A stretch of 64,000 bases of DNA, from positions 186,001 to 250,000 of the forward strand of contig NZ_PKMZ01000002.1 in NCBI RefSeq assembly GCF_002893625.1, read 5' to 3'. The notes under the pieces were generated by a model. That model was not told the DNA's origin, made no database searches, and saw nothing but the letters and a program-made list of their open reading frames with translations. Source of the DNA: Mangrovicella endophytica. Lineage in GTDB: Bacteria; Pseudomonadota; Alphaproteobacteria; Rhizobiales; Rhizobiaceae. A program made the translations under genes and the position numbers. Positions 16,339 through 24,801 of this stretch are shown one piece after another. Position 1 is the stretch's first letter. Each line of letters opens with the position of its first letter.

Positions 16339-18009
16339 ATGATGTCCGACATCGAGATCGCACGCGCGGCCACCAAGCAGCCGATCCGCGAGATCGCCGC
16401 CAGGCTCGGCATCGAGGAAGCCAGCATCGTCCCCTACGGGCACGACAAGGCCAAGATATCGGCGAGCTTCATCCGCTCGCTCGAAGGCCGCCCGGACGGG
16501 CGGCTGATCCTCGTCACCGCGATCAATCCGACGCCGGCCGGCGAGGGCAAGACCACCACCACCGTCGGACTTGGCGACGCGCTGAACCGGATCGGCAGGC
16601 GCGCCGCGATCTGCCTGCGCGAGCCCTCGCTTGGACCCTGCTTCGGGTCCAAAGGCGGCGCGACCGGCGGCGGCAAGGCGCAGGTCGTGCCGATGGAGGA
16701 CATCAACCTCCACTTCACCGGCGATTTCCATGCGATCACCAGCGCCCACAACCTCCTGGCGGCGATGATCGACAATCACGTGCACTGGGGCAACGCGCTG
16801 CGGATCGACCCGCGACGGATCGTCTGGCGCCGCGCGCTCGACGTCAACGACCGCTCGCTGCGCGACATCGTGACCTCGCTCGGCGGCACGGCCAATGGCT
16901 ATCCCCGCGAGGCCGGCTTCGACATCACCGTCGCCTCCGAGGTGATGGCGATCCTCTGCCTCGCAGACGATCTCGATGACCTGGAGGCGCGGCTCGGCCG
17001 CATGGTGGTCGCCTATCGCTACGACAAGACGCCGGTGCATGCGGCCGATCTTGGCGCCAGCGGCGCCATGGCGGTGCTCCTCAAGGACGCGATGCAGCCG
17101 AACCTCGTCCAGACCATCGAGAACAATCCGGCCCTGGTGCATGGCGGGCCGTTCGCCAACATCGCGCATGGCTGCAACTCGGTGGTGGCGACGCGCGCGG
17201 CACTGAAGCTCGCCGACTACGTCGTCACCGAGGCTGGCTTTGGTGCCGATCTCGGGGCGGAGAAGTTCTTCGACATCAAGTGCCGTCAGGCCGGACTGAA
17301 GCCGGATGCGGCCGTCGTCGTGGCCACCGTCCGGGCGCTGAAGATGAACGGTGGCGTCGCCCGTGCCGCTCTTGGCACCGAGAACGTCGAGGCGATGCTG
17401 CGCGGCGCGCCGAACCTCGCGCGTCACATCGAGAACGTGCGCGCCTATGGGCTGCCCGTGGTGGTGGCGATCAACCATTTCAGCTCCGATACCGATGCCG
17501 AGATCGCGGCGCTGCAGCAGTTCGTCGCCAACAGCGGCACCGAGGCGATCGTCTGCCGGCACTGGGCCGAAGGGTCGGCCGGGAGTGAAGAACTCGCACG
17601 CAAGGTTGCCGAACTCGCCGACAGCGGCGCGGCCCGCTTCGCGCCGATCTATCCGGACGACGTGCCTCTCTTCGACAAGATCGACAGCGTGGTGAAGCGG
17701 ATCTATCGCGGCGGCGAGACGACGATCGAGCCGGGTGTGCGCGCGCAGCTCGCCGCCTTTGAGGCAGCGGGCTACGGCCACCTGCCGGTCTGTATCGCCA
17801 AGACGCAGTATTCCTTCTCCACCGACCCGTCGCTGCTCAGTGCGCCGACCGGCCACTCCGTGCATGTGCGCGAGGTGCGGCTCGCCGCGGGTGCCGGCTT
17901 CGTCGTGGCGATCTGCGGGGGCATCATGACGATGCCGGGCCTGCCGAGCGAGCCGGCGGCGCTGCGGATCCGTATTGGTGCCGATGGCGAGATCGACGGG
18001 CTGTCCTGA
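16339..18009 (+). CDS. fhs: Formate--tetrahydrofolate ligase
   Basis: 556 residues, the family's usual length. The P-loop [10 protein letters not shown] (about 69-78) and the conserved block [18 protein letters not shown] are present, as is the H-F-T-G-D-F-H-A-I motif. It forms 10-formyltetrahydrofolate from formate, ATP and tetrahydrofolate in the cytoplasm, feeding purine and one-carbon metabolism; C1 units from choline or glycine breakdown could enter here. Two ATG codons are adjacent (16339, 16342), preceded by AAGGAAGG. The 200 bases after the gene show no clear terminator. Confidence 0.95.
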   Translation: MMSDIEIARAATKQPIREIAARLGIEEASIVPYGHDKAKISASFIRSLEGRPDGRLILVTAINPTPAGEGKTTTTVGLGDALNRIGRRAAICLREPSLGPCFGSKGGATGGGKAQVVPMEDINLHFTGDFHAITSAHNLLAAMIDNHVHWGNALRIDPRRIVWRRALDVNDRSLRDIVTSLGGTANGYPREAGFDITVASEVMAILCLADDLDDLEARLGRMVVAYRYDKTPVHAADLGASGAMAVLLKDAMQPNLVQTIENNPALVHGGPFANIAHGCNSVVATRAALKLADYVVTEAGFGADLGAEKFFDIKCRQAGLKPDAAVVVATVRALKMNGGVARAALGTENVEAMLRGAPNLARHIENVRAYGLPVVVAINHFSSDTDAEIAALQQFVANSGTEAIVCRHWAEGSAGSEELARKVAELADSGAARFAPIYPDDVPLFDKIDSVVKRIYRGGETTIEPGVRAQLAAFEAAGYGHLPVCIAKTQYSFSTDPSLLSAPTGHSVHVREVRLAAGAGFVVAICGGIMTMPGLPSEPAALRIRIGADGEIDGLS

Positions 18010-18209
18010 GACTCGGGCGATCCTGCCGTCGATGAATACTGCTGCCGCGCCGGATCTGCGGAGATGCTCGGTGCGGCAAAAGCTTCCACTCTAGCTGGCA
18101 TGTTGTGGTTGATCCGCCACGAACATGCGTCGGTGCCTGCGCAGGACGTTCCCGTTTAAGTGTAAATTGAGGGTTTAGCTGTTTCCTCCTTCGCTGACGA
18201 GGGCGGCAA

Positions 18210-19814
18210 ATGTCTCGATTTATCAGTCTGTTGATCAGTGAGCGACAGAAGAGTCTCGTGGGCGCGGTGCTCACGCTCGCCTTCTTTATCCTGATCCTTG
18301 CGATGCTGACTGGCGCCGCCGTCTATCATGTCCGGCGATCCATCGCGGCTGAGAACGAAGCGGCGTTGCAGGTCTATACCGATCTTCAGGGCCGCCTCAA
18401 CACCATCTTCACGTCCCTGCAGACCGAGGTGACGGCCGAACCCTGCACCGCGCAGTTCCGCAGTCAGTTGCGTCGGCTGGCCTATCGCCCCGACGGCTTC
18501 AGCGAATTGATCTACGCGCCTGGCGGCATCATCCAATGCAGCGACGGTGTCGGCCGTCTGACCTATCCGATCCCGCTCGGAATACCCGATCTGACGCCGC
18601 AGGACGGATATGCCTCGATGGTGTGGATCGACTCGGGTCTGGCCTTTGCGGGCCTGGGCGACCTCGTTGGCACCATCATCCTGCGCGGCGACTATGCCGT
18701 CATCGTGCCGCCGCTGAAGCGCATCGAACCAACCGTCGACTGGCTCGACCTGGAGGTCGTGCTGCGCGGCCGTGGCGAACACTGGTGGCACCGTAACGGC
18801 GACGTGGACGTCTACAGGCGCAACCGGATCGCGGCCGGCGAACGGACCGGGCCGGCGCCGGCATTTCGCGAACTGGTATGCAGCGAGAATGCGCACCACT
18901 GCGTGGCGACCGAAGCCTCGCTCACCAATCTGGTTTCATCGTACCGGTTCCAACTGATTGCCGCCGTGATGCTTGCCGCAGGCTTGGCCTGGCGGCTGTC
19001 GCGGGCCGTGCAGCAGTTCATCACGCGGCACTGGTCGTTCGAGGCCCGGTTTCGTCGCAACTGCGGCATCGACACCATCGTCTGCGCCTACCAGCCGGTC
19101 ATGGATCTCCACAGCGGCCGTATCATCGGCTGCGAAGTGCTCGCGCGCTGGCGGGACGTCGACGGCACGGTGGTGTTCCCCGACCGGTTCATTCCCATCA
19201 TCGAGGATGGCGGTGATACGCTCGGCTTCACCCGTGATGTCGCGACAAAGGCGCATCGCGAGTTGAGCGCGGTCCTGCCGGTCGACGAGCGGCTGCAACT
19301 CGCCTTCAACGTCTTCCCTGAAGATCTCGGCAAGCCCGGGCTGGTGGACGTTTTCGATGTCTTCGCAGGCAGCCGGGACCGCTTCGACGTCGCGGTGGAG
19401 ATCGTCGAAAGCAAGGCGTTCGATGTCGCCGACGCCGAATGCAGCATCGAGGCGCTGCATGGCGCCGGCCTGAAGATCTATATCGATGACTTCGGTTCGG
19501 GCTACTCGAACATCCGGACTTTGGCGGCTCTGCCGATCGACGGGGTCAAGCTCGATCGCGCCTTCGCCATGGCGCCGGACGATAGCCTGATGGCACGCAT
19601 GCTGAACCAGGCGATCGACATGATCCGCGTCTCGGGCCGCGTCATCGTGGTGGAGGGGGTCGAGACGGCGGAGCGGCTGCAGGCGCTGCGGGGGATCCAG
19701 CCGGCCGTCGACCGGGTCCAGGGCTATCATATCGCCCGGCCGATGTCGGCTATGAGCTTTGCGGAGTTCCTTTATCGTCAGCGTCATGCGCCGACGCTTC
19801 TGGCGGCCGCCTGA
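18210..19814 (+). CDS. Membrane EAL-domain c-di-GMP phosphodiesterase with CSS-like periplasmic domain
   Basis: 534 residues. Membrane helices at about 17-40 and 250-268 flank a periplasmic domain with Cys residues (E-P-C-T and Q-C-S-D), resembling the CSS-motif sensor of PdeC-type proteins but with C-S-D rather than C-S-S. The EAL domain (about 285-525) keeps metal and catalytic residues: E309 in the E-V-L variant of E-A-L, N in F-N-V-F-P, E in I-V-E-S, D-D-F-G-S-G-Y-S, K in K-L-D-R, E in V-E-G-V-E-T and Q-G-Y. It is therefore predicted to hydrolyse c-di-GMP, possibly under disulphide control from the periplasm. No GGDEF domain is fused. Confidence 0.85.
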   Translation: MSRFISLLISERQKSLVGAVLTLAFFILILAMLTGAAVYHVRRSIAAENEAALQVYTDLQGRLNTIFTSLQTEVTAEPCTAQFRSQLRRLAYRPDGFSELIYAPGGIIQCSDGVGRLTYPIPLGIPDLTPQDGYASMVWIDSGLAFAGLGDLVGTIILRGDYAVIVPPLKRIEPTVDWLDLEVVLRGRGEHWWHRNGDVDVYRRNRIAAGERTGPAPAFRELVCSENAHHCVATEASLTNLVSSYRFQLIAAVMLAAGLAWRLSRAVQQFITRHWSFEARFRRNCGIDTIVCAYQPVMDLHSGRIIGCEVLARWRDVDGTVVFPDRFIPIIEDGGDTLGFTRDVATKAHRELSAVLPVDERLQLAFNVFPEDLGKPGLVDVFDVFAGSRDRFDVAVEIVESKAFDVADAECSIEALHGAGLKIYIDDFGSGYSNIRTLAALPIDGVKLDRAFAMAPDDSLMARMLNQAIDMIRVSGRVIVVEGVETAERLQALRGIQPAVDRVQGYHIARPMSAMSFAEFLYRQRHAPTLLAAA

Positions 19815-19836
19815 TGCTGCCGTCCGCGCAAGCCCA

Positions 19837-19865
19837 TTGCCCTTTTCGCGCGTTCGCGCTACCGA
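19837..19865 (+). promoter_or_regulatory. Candidate trp operon promoter for a leaderless trpL
   Basis: TTGCCC (19837-19842), 17 bases, then TACCGA (19860-19865). Initiation seven or eight bases downstream would fall at the trpL ATG (19873), matching the leaderless trpL transcript known from Sinorhizobium meliloti. The -10 match is weak, so this is inference. Confidence 0.4.
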
Positions 19866-19872
19866 TGCCGGC

Positions 19873-19917
19873 ATGACGAACGCGGTTGTTGCAAAGCTGT
19901 GGTGGCGGGCCTCTTAA
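19873..19917 (+). CDS. trpL: trp operon leader peptide
   Basis: A 14-codon reading frame, M-T-N-A-V-V-A-K-L-W-W-R-A-S, with tandem Trp codons at 19900-19905 and TAA at 19915. It is the same length as the S. meliloti leader peptide and ends 36 bases before the attenuator terminator. A ribosome stalled on the Trp codons would cover the segment GGGCCTCTT that otherwise pairs with AAGAGCGGCC downstream. In S. meliloti the attenuated leader RNA and the peptide also act in trans; whether that holds here is untested. Confidence 0.85.
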   Translation: MTNAVVAKLWWRAS

Positions 19918-19952
19918 GAGCGGCCTTCCTGCGTTTGCGTCGATGAAACGAG

Positions 19953-19985
19953 AGGTCGCCCTGGTTCCAGCCGGCGGCCTTTTTC
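19953..19985 (+). terminator. trp attenuator terminator
   Basis: AGGTCGCC (19953-19960) pairs with GGCGGCCT (19973-19980) through one wobble, with an inner CTGG/CCAG, and runs into five T residues. A competing antiterminator is visible: CGGCCTT (19921-19927) can pair with GAGGTCG (19952-19958). Thus Trp starvation frees region 2 (19918-19927) to pair with the terminator's 5' arm, and Trp sufficiency lets the terminator form. Confidence 0.8.
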
Positions 19986-20031
19986 GTGTTCGTAAGCCGG
20001 TCAGAACCAGAACCATGAAGGAAGAACGATC

Positions 20032-22221
20032 ATGACTCTGGATGCTCGGACCGAGGCCGGCGAACAGTATGTGACGCTGGGCGGCATTACCGTCGCGCGG
20101 CAGCGCACCAGCGTTGCCTATGAGGGCGCGATCGAGCCTTATGTTGACCGGCTCGATCGCCGGCGCGGCGCGGTATTCTCTTCCAATTACGAGTATCCCG
20201 GCCGCTATACGCGCTGGGACACGGCGATCGTCGATCCGCCGCTGGTGATCTCGTCCAGCGGGCGCTTGATGCGTGTCGAGGCGTTGAACCCGCGCGGCTC
20301 CGTGCTGCTGGACTTCATCGCTGAAGCTCTGGAGAACCACGAGGATGTTGCCGAAGCCCAGCGCGACGGCGACCGACTCGACCTGACCATCGCCATGCCG
20401 AACCGCGCCTTCACGGAGGAAGAGCGCTCGCGCATGCCGACTGTCTTCTCGGTGCTGCGCACTGTGGTCGCCCTGTTCAAGTCGGACGAGGACAGCGATC
20501 TCGGCCTTTACGGCGCCTTCGGCTACGATCTCGCCTTCCAGTTCGATCCGGTGACGGAGGTGTTGCCGCGCGCCGCCGACCGCCGCGACCTCGTGCTCTA
20601 CCTTCCGGACGAGATCCTGATGGTCGATCACTATTCGGCAGCCGCTTACGTGGAGCGCTACGAGTTCCAGAAGGACGGGCGTACGACGGCCGGCCTCGAA
20701 GGCGGCGGCAGCGACCATCCCTTCACGACCTCCGAGCGTATTCCGCCGCGCGGCGATCACCGTCCCGGCGAATATGCCGAGCTCGTACGCTCGGCGAAGC
20801 AGAAGTTCATGCGCGGCGACCTCTTCGAGGTCGTCCCTGGGCAGACCTTCTACGAGCGCGCCGACCGGCCGCCGTCGCAGATCTCGCGACGCCTGAAGGC
20901 CATCAATCCGTCGCCCTATTCCTTCTTCATCAATCTCGGCGAGAACGAGTTCCTGATCGGCGCCTCGCCGGAGATGTTCGTGCGGGTGAACGGGCGTCGG
21001 GTGGAGACCTGCCCGATCTCCGGCACCATCCGCCGCGGCGACGATGCGATCTCCGATTCCGAGCAGATCCTGAAGCTTCTGAATTCCAAGAAAGACGAGT
21101 CCGAGCTCACCATGTGCTCGGACGTCGATCGCAACGACAAGAGCCGCGTCTGCGAGCCGGGTTCGGTGCGCGTCATCGGCCGCCGCCAGATCGAGATGTA
21201 TTCGCGGCTGATCCACACGGTCGATCACATCGAGGGCCGCCTGCGCGAGGGCATGGATGCCTTCGACGCGTTCCTCAGCCATGCCTGGGCGGTGACCGTG
21301 ACCGGCGCGCCGAAGCTGTGGGCGATGCGCTTCATTGAGCAGAATGAGAAGAGCCCGCGCGCCTGGTATGGCGGCGCCATCGGCATGGTGCATTTCAACG
21401 GCGACCTCAACACCGGCCTGACCCTGCGCACCATCCGGCTGAAGGACGGCATCGCCGAGGTGCGCGCCGGCGCGACGCTTCTCTACGATTCCAATCCGGA
21501 GGAGGAGGAGGCCGAAACGGAACTGAAGGCATCGGCCATGCTGGCCGCTATTCGCGAAGCCGGCACGCCGAACGACGCCGGCACGGAGCGGACGGCGGCG
21601 GGTGTCGGCGAGGGGCTGCGTGTTCTTCTCGTCGACCACGAGGACTCCTTCGTCCACACGCTCGCCAACTACTTCCGCCAGACCGGTGCGACGGTCTCGA
21701 CGGTGCGCACGCCGGTGCCGGCCGAGATCTTCGAGCGGGTCGATCCCGATCTCGTCGTCCTCTCGCCCGGCCCGGGCAATCCCGGCGACTTCGATTGCAA
21801 GGCGACGATCCGCGCGGCGCGCGGCCATGGCGCTGCCGTGTTCGGCGTCTGCCTCGGCCTGCAGGCGCTCGCCGAAGCCTATGGCGGCGAGTTGCGCACG
21901 CTGCATGTTCCGGTGCACGGCAAACCCTCACGCATCCGCGTGTCGAAGCCCGGCATCATCTTCTCCGGTCTGCCGGGCGAGGTGACCGTCGGCCGCTACC
22001 ATTCGATCTTCGCCGATCCGGTGCGGCTGCCGCGTGACTTCGAGGTGACGGCGGAAACCGAGGACGGCATCGTCATGGCGTTCGAGCATCGCTCCGAACC
22101 CGTTGCGGCGGTGCAGTTCCACCCCGAGAGTATCATGAGCCTCGGAGGGGCTGCCGGCATGCGGATGATCGAGAACGTCGTGGCGCATCTGCCGCGCCGC
22201 GCCCGCGAGAAGGCTGCCTGA
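20032..22221 (+). CDS. trpE(G): Fused anthranilate synthase, TrpE-TrpG
   Basis: 729 residues. The chorismate-using TrpE part covers about 1-510 ([10 protein letters not shown] near the N-terminus belongs to the rhizobial TrpE(G) feedback region; [10 protein letters not shown] in the active site). A glutamine amidotransferase TrpG part follows from about 525, with catalytic Cys607 in G-V-C-L-G-L, His697 and Glu699 in F-H-P-E-S. It makes anthranilate from chorismate and glutamine, the first step of tryptophan synthesis. The single-chain fusion is typical of Rhizobiales. Expression is under the upstream attenuator. Confidence 0.96.
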   Translation: MTLDARTEAGEQYVTLGGITVARQRTSVAYEGAIEPYVDRLDRRRGAVFSSNYEYPGRYTRWDTAIVDPPLVISSSGRLMRVEALNPRGSVLLDFIAEALENHEDVAEAQRDGDRLDLTIAMPNRAFTEEERSRMPTVFSVLRTVVALFKSDEDSDLGLYGAFGYDLAFQFDPVTEVLPRAADRRDLVLYLPDEILMVDHYSAAAYVERYEFQKDGRTTAGLEGGGSDHPFTTSERIPPRGDHRPGEYAELVRSAKQKFMRGDLFEVVPGQTFYERADRPPSQISRRLKAINPSPYSFFINLGENEFLIGASPEMFVRVNGRRVETCPISGTIRRGDDAISDSEQILKLLNSKKDESELTMCSDVDRNDKSRVCEPGSVRVIGRRQIEMYSRLIHTVDHIEGRLREGMDAFDAFLSHAWAVTVTGAPKLWAMRFIEQNEKSPRAWYGGAIGMVHFNGDLNTGLTLRTIRLKDGIAEVRAGATLLYDSNPEEEEAETELKASAMLAAIREAGTPNDAGTERTAAGVGEGLRVLLVDHEDSFVHTLANYFRQTGATVSTVRTPVPAEIFERVDPDLVVLSPGPGNPGDFDCKATIRAARGHGAAVFGVCLGLQALAEAYGGELRTLHVPVHGKPSRIRVSKPGIIFSGLPGEVTVGRYHSIFADPVRLPRDFEVTAETEDGIVMAFEHRSEPVAAVQFHPESIMSLGGAAGMRMIENVVAHLPRRAREKAA

Positions 22222-22225
22222 CGTC

Positions 22226-23155
22226 ATGCCCGCAGCTCTGGCCGGAGCCGAGCGGCACGCTGCGGCGGGAACCACGGTCAAGCGTACGGCGGCGGCCACC
22301 GTCGCCGTCGCGATGGTTGTGCTCGCCATCAAATATGCCGCCTACGCCGTCACCGGCTCGGTGGCACTGTTTTCCGACGCTCTGGAATCGATCGTCAACG
22401 TCATCGCCGGCCTGATCGCCCTCTGGGCGGTGACAGTGAGCTACAAACCCGCCGACACCGACCATCCCTTCGGACACACCAAGGCGGAGTATTTCTCCGC
22501 CGTGGTCGAGGGTGTCCTGATCACCCTCGCAGCCCTCCTGATCCTGCGCGAGGCCTGGCAGGCCTATCTGATCCCGCGGGCGCTGGAGGCGCCGACGCTC
22601 GGCATCGCCATCAATGCCGTCGCGACGGTGATCAATCTCGGCTGGGCGCTGTTCCTGATCAGGCTCGGGCGCGAGAAGCGCTCGCCGGCGCTGGATGCCG
22701 ATGGGCGCCATATCCTGGCCGACGTGGTCACCTCCGTCGGCGTGCTGGCCGGGCTCCTCGTCGCACTTGCGACGGGATGGGACGTGCTGGATCCAGCCAT
22801 GGCGGCGCTGGTGGCGCTCAACATCCTGCGCGAGGGCTACCGCGTCGTCACCAACTCGATCAGCGGACTCATGGATCAGGCGCTCGATCCGCTCGAGGGC
22901 GAGAAGGTTCGCGAGATCATCTCGACGCGGGCGGACGGCGCCATTGAGGTGCATGATCTGAAGACCCGTATTGCCGGACGGGCGATTTTTATCGAATTCC
23001 ACCTGGTGGTGCCGGAAGCCATGACGGTCGGCGCCGCGCATGCAATCTGCGACCGGATCGAGGATGCCCTGCAGGACGCTTTTCGCGGCGCGCAGGTCCT
23101 CATCCATGTCGAGCCGGAGGCGGAGGCCAAGCAGACCGGTGTTCCGGTGATCTGA
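22226..23155 (+). CDS. Cation diffusion facilitator (FieF-like metal efflux)
   Basis: 309 residues. Six hydrophobic segments lie in residues 20-215, with the CDF signature S-V-A-L-F-S-D-A-L-E-S in TM2 and H-I-L-A-D-V-V-T-S in TM5 (H-x-x-x-D metal site), plus H-P-F-G-H-T-K in the loop. A cytoplasmic C-terminal domain (about 218-295) contains H-D-L-K and E-F-H-L. Such proteins exchange Zn, Fe, Cd or Mn for protons. The TM2 site is D-A-L-E rather than D-x-x-x-D, so the metal preference is uncertain. The start lies four bases after the trpE(G) stop, so it may be co-transcribed. Confidence 0.85.
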   Translation: MPAALAGAERHAAAGTTVKRTAAATVAVAMVVLAIKYAAYAVTGSVALFSDALESIVNVIAGLIALWAVTVSYKPADTDHPFGHTKAEYFSAVVEGVLITLAALLILREAWQAYLIPRALEAPTLGIAINAVATVINLGWALFLIRLGREKRSPALDADGRHILADVVTSVGVLAGLLVALATGWDVLDPAMAALVALNILREGYRVVTNSISGLMDQALDPLEGEKVREIISTRADGAIEVHDLKTRIAGRAIFIEFHLVVPEAMTVGAAHAICDRIEDALQDAFRGAQVLIHVEPEAEAKQTGVPVI

Positions 23156-23301
23156 GCGTCCTGCGCAGGGGCACCTGCCATGGCTGCAGGTTCTGCTGAT
23201 CCACGCGCCACTGCCTGATTGCTTAGCAGCGGCAGAGATTGGTATGCCTCCTGTGCGATCGTCGCGTTCTGCCGTTCGCTCGAAAACAGGCGACGTTCGT
23301 T

Positions 23302-24801
23302 ATGCCCTTCACACCGGACCTCATCTCGTCGGGGAACGCTGAACTCGATCTCATCCTCAATGGCGGTTTGCCGGACCGGCGCCTTTATCTGTTCGAGGGT
23401 GCGCCCGGCTCGGGCAAGACGACGCTGGCCCTGCAGTTCCTCATCGAAGGAGCGAAACGCGGGGAGAAGGTGCTCTACATCACCCTGTCCGAGACGCGCG
23501 ACGAGCTCCTGGCCGTTGCCGCCTCGCACGACATGGATGTCTGCGGAATCGACATCTTCGAACTCGCCTCGGCGGAGGAGTTTCTGGGAGAGGGCCGGGA
23601 GCAATCGATCCTGCACGCCTGGGAGGTCGAACTCGGCGGAACGATCAAGCTGATCCAGGACGAAGTCGATCGCGTGCGCCCGCGCCGTGTCGTCTTCGAC
23701 AGCCTGTCGGAGATGCGGCTGCTGGCCCAGGACCCGCTGCGCTATCGGCGCCAGGTCATGGCGCTGAAGCAGTTCTTCGGGCCGCGCGACGCAACCGTGG
23801 TTCTCATCGACGACCTGACGGCAACCGCCGGTGACCGCGACAATCATCTTCATAGCCTCTGCCACGGCGTGCTGACGCTTGAGCGCCTGACGCTCGACTT
23901 CGGAGCGGCACGCCGTCGCCTGCAGGTGCAGAAGCTGCGAGGCGTTGATTTCATCGCGGGCTACCATGACTTCGCCATCCGTAAAGGCGGGCTCGAAATC
24001 TATCCCCGGCTGATCGCCGCCGACCACCACGCCCCGTTCGCCGGCGATCCGATCAGCAGTGGCATCGCCGAGCTCGACTCGCTGCTGGCGGGCGGTCCGC
24101 TGCGCGGCACGAGCACGCTGATCACCGGGCCGGCGGGCACCGGCAAGACGACTATCGCGCTGCAATATGTCGATGCTGCCTGCCGGCGCGGCGAGGCCTG
24201 CACCATCTACGAGTTCGACGAACGCATCGGCACCATGCTGGTCCGCGCCAAGGCGATGCATCTCGATCTTCAGCAGCATATCGACGATGGCCTGCTGGCA
24301 ATCCGTCAGATCGATCCGGCGGAGCTCTCGCCGGGCGAATTCGCCTGGCAGGTCAGGCGCGAGGTCGAGACACGCGACTGCCGGCTCGTCGTCATCGACA
24401 GCCTGAACGGCTATCTGGCCGCCATGCCGCAGGAGCAGCAGCTGATCCTGCAGATCCATGAGTTGCTGTCTTATCTCAACCAGAAGGGCGTCGGCACCTT
24501 CCTGATCAATCCGCAGCACGGACTTGTCGGCACAATGGCGACGGGCTCCTTGAACATCTCTTATGTTGCGGATGCCGTTCTCCTCATCCGCTTCTTCGAG
24601 GCCGATGGCCGAATCCGCAAGGCCATATCGGCGCTGAAGAACCGCAGCGGTGTGCATGAGGATGCGATCCGTGAACTGAGAATCGATTTCAGTGGAGTGC
24701 GGGTCGGTGCGCCACTCAGCGAGTTCAGGGGCATCCTGACCGGGACGCCGGAATATGTCGGCTCGCGCGAGCCGCTGATGGAAGATCGACCGCGTGCATA
24801 G
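23302..24801 (+). CDS. KaiC-like tandem RecA-type ATPase
   Basis: 499 residues, two KaiC domains. CI: Walker A G-A-P-G-S-G-K-T-T at 33-41. CII: Walker A G-P-A-G-T-G-K-T-T at about 276-284. After Walker A the cyanobacterial catalytic E-E pair reads S-E in CI and D-E in CII. The phosphosite region of CII reads I-S-Y-V-A-D, i.e. the Ser is kept and the Thr is Tyr. The protein therefore belongs to the KaiC-like group common in proteobacteria, probably a signalling ATPase rather than a clock core; no kaiA or kaiB is nearby. The next gene, a histidine kinase, overlaps by eight bases. I chose ATG 23302 because it begins the conserved domain; an in-frame start at 23239 adds unrelated residues. Confidence 0.85.
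   Translation: MPFTPDLISSGNAELDLILNGGLPDRRLYLFEGAPGSGKTTLALQFLIEGAKRGEKVLYITLSETRDELLAVAASHDMDVCGIDIFELASAEEFLGEGREQSILHAWEVELGGTIKLIQDEVDRVRPRRVVFDSLSEMRLLAQDPLRYRRQVMALKQFFGPRDATVVLIDDLTATAGDRDNHLHSLCHGVLTLERLTLDFGAARRRLQVQKLRGVDFIAGYHDFAIRKGGLEIYPRLIAADHHAPFAGDPISSGIAELDSLLAGGPLRGTSTLITGPAGTGKTTIALQYVDAACRRGEACTIYEFDERIGTMLVRAKAMHLDLQQHIDDGLLAIRQIDPAELSPGEFAWQVRREVETRDCRLVVIDSLNGYLAAMPQEQQLILQIHELLSYLNQKGVGTFLINPQHGLVGTMATGSLNISYVADAVLLIRFFEADGRIRKAISALKNRSGVHEDAIRELRIDFSGVRVGAPLSEFRGILTGTPEYVGSREPLMEDRPRA

Noticed and set aside
19750-21918. 722-codon minus-strand frame opposite trpE(G)
   Set aside because: Antisense shadow of the conserved anthranilate synthase gene; no recognisable domain.
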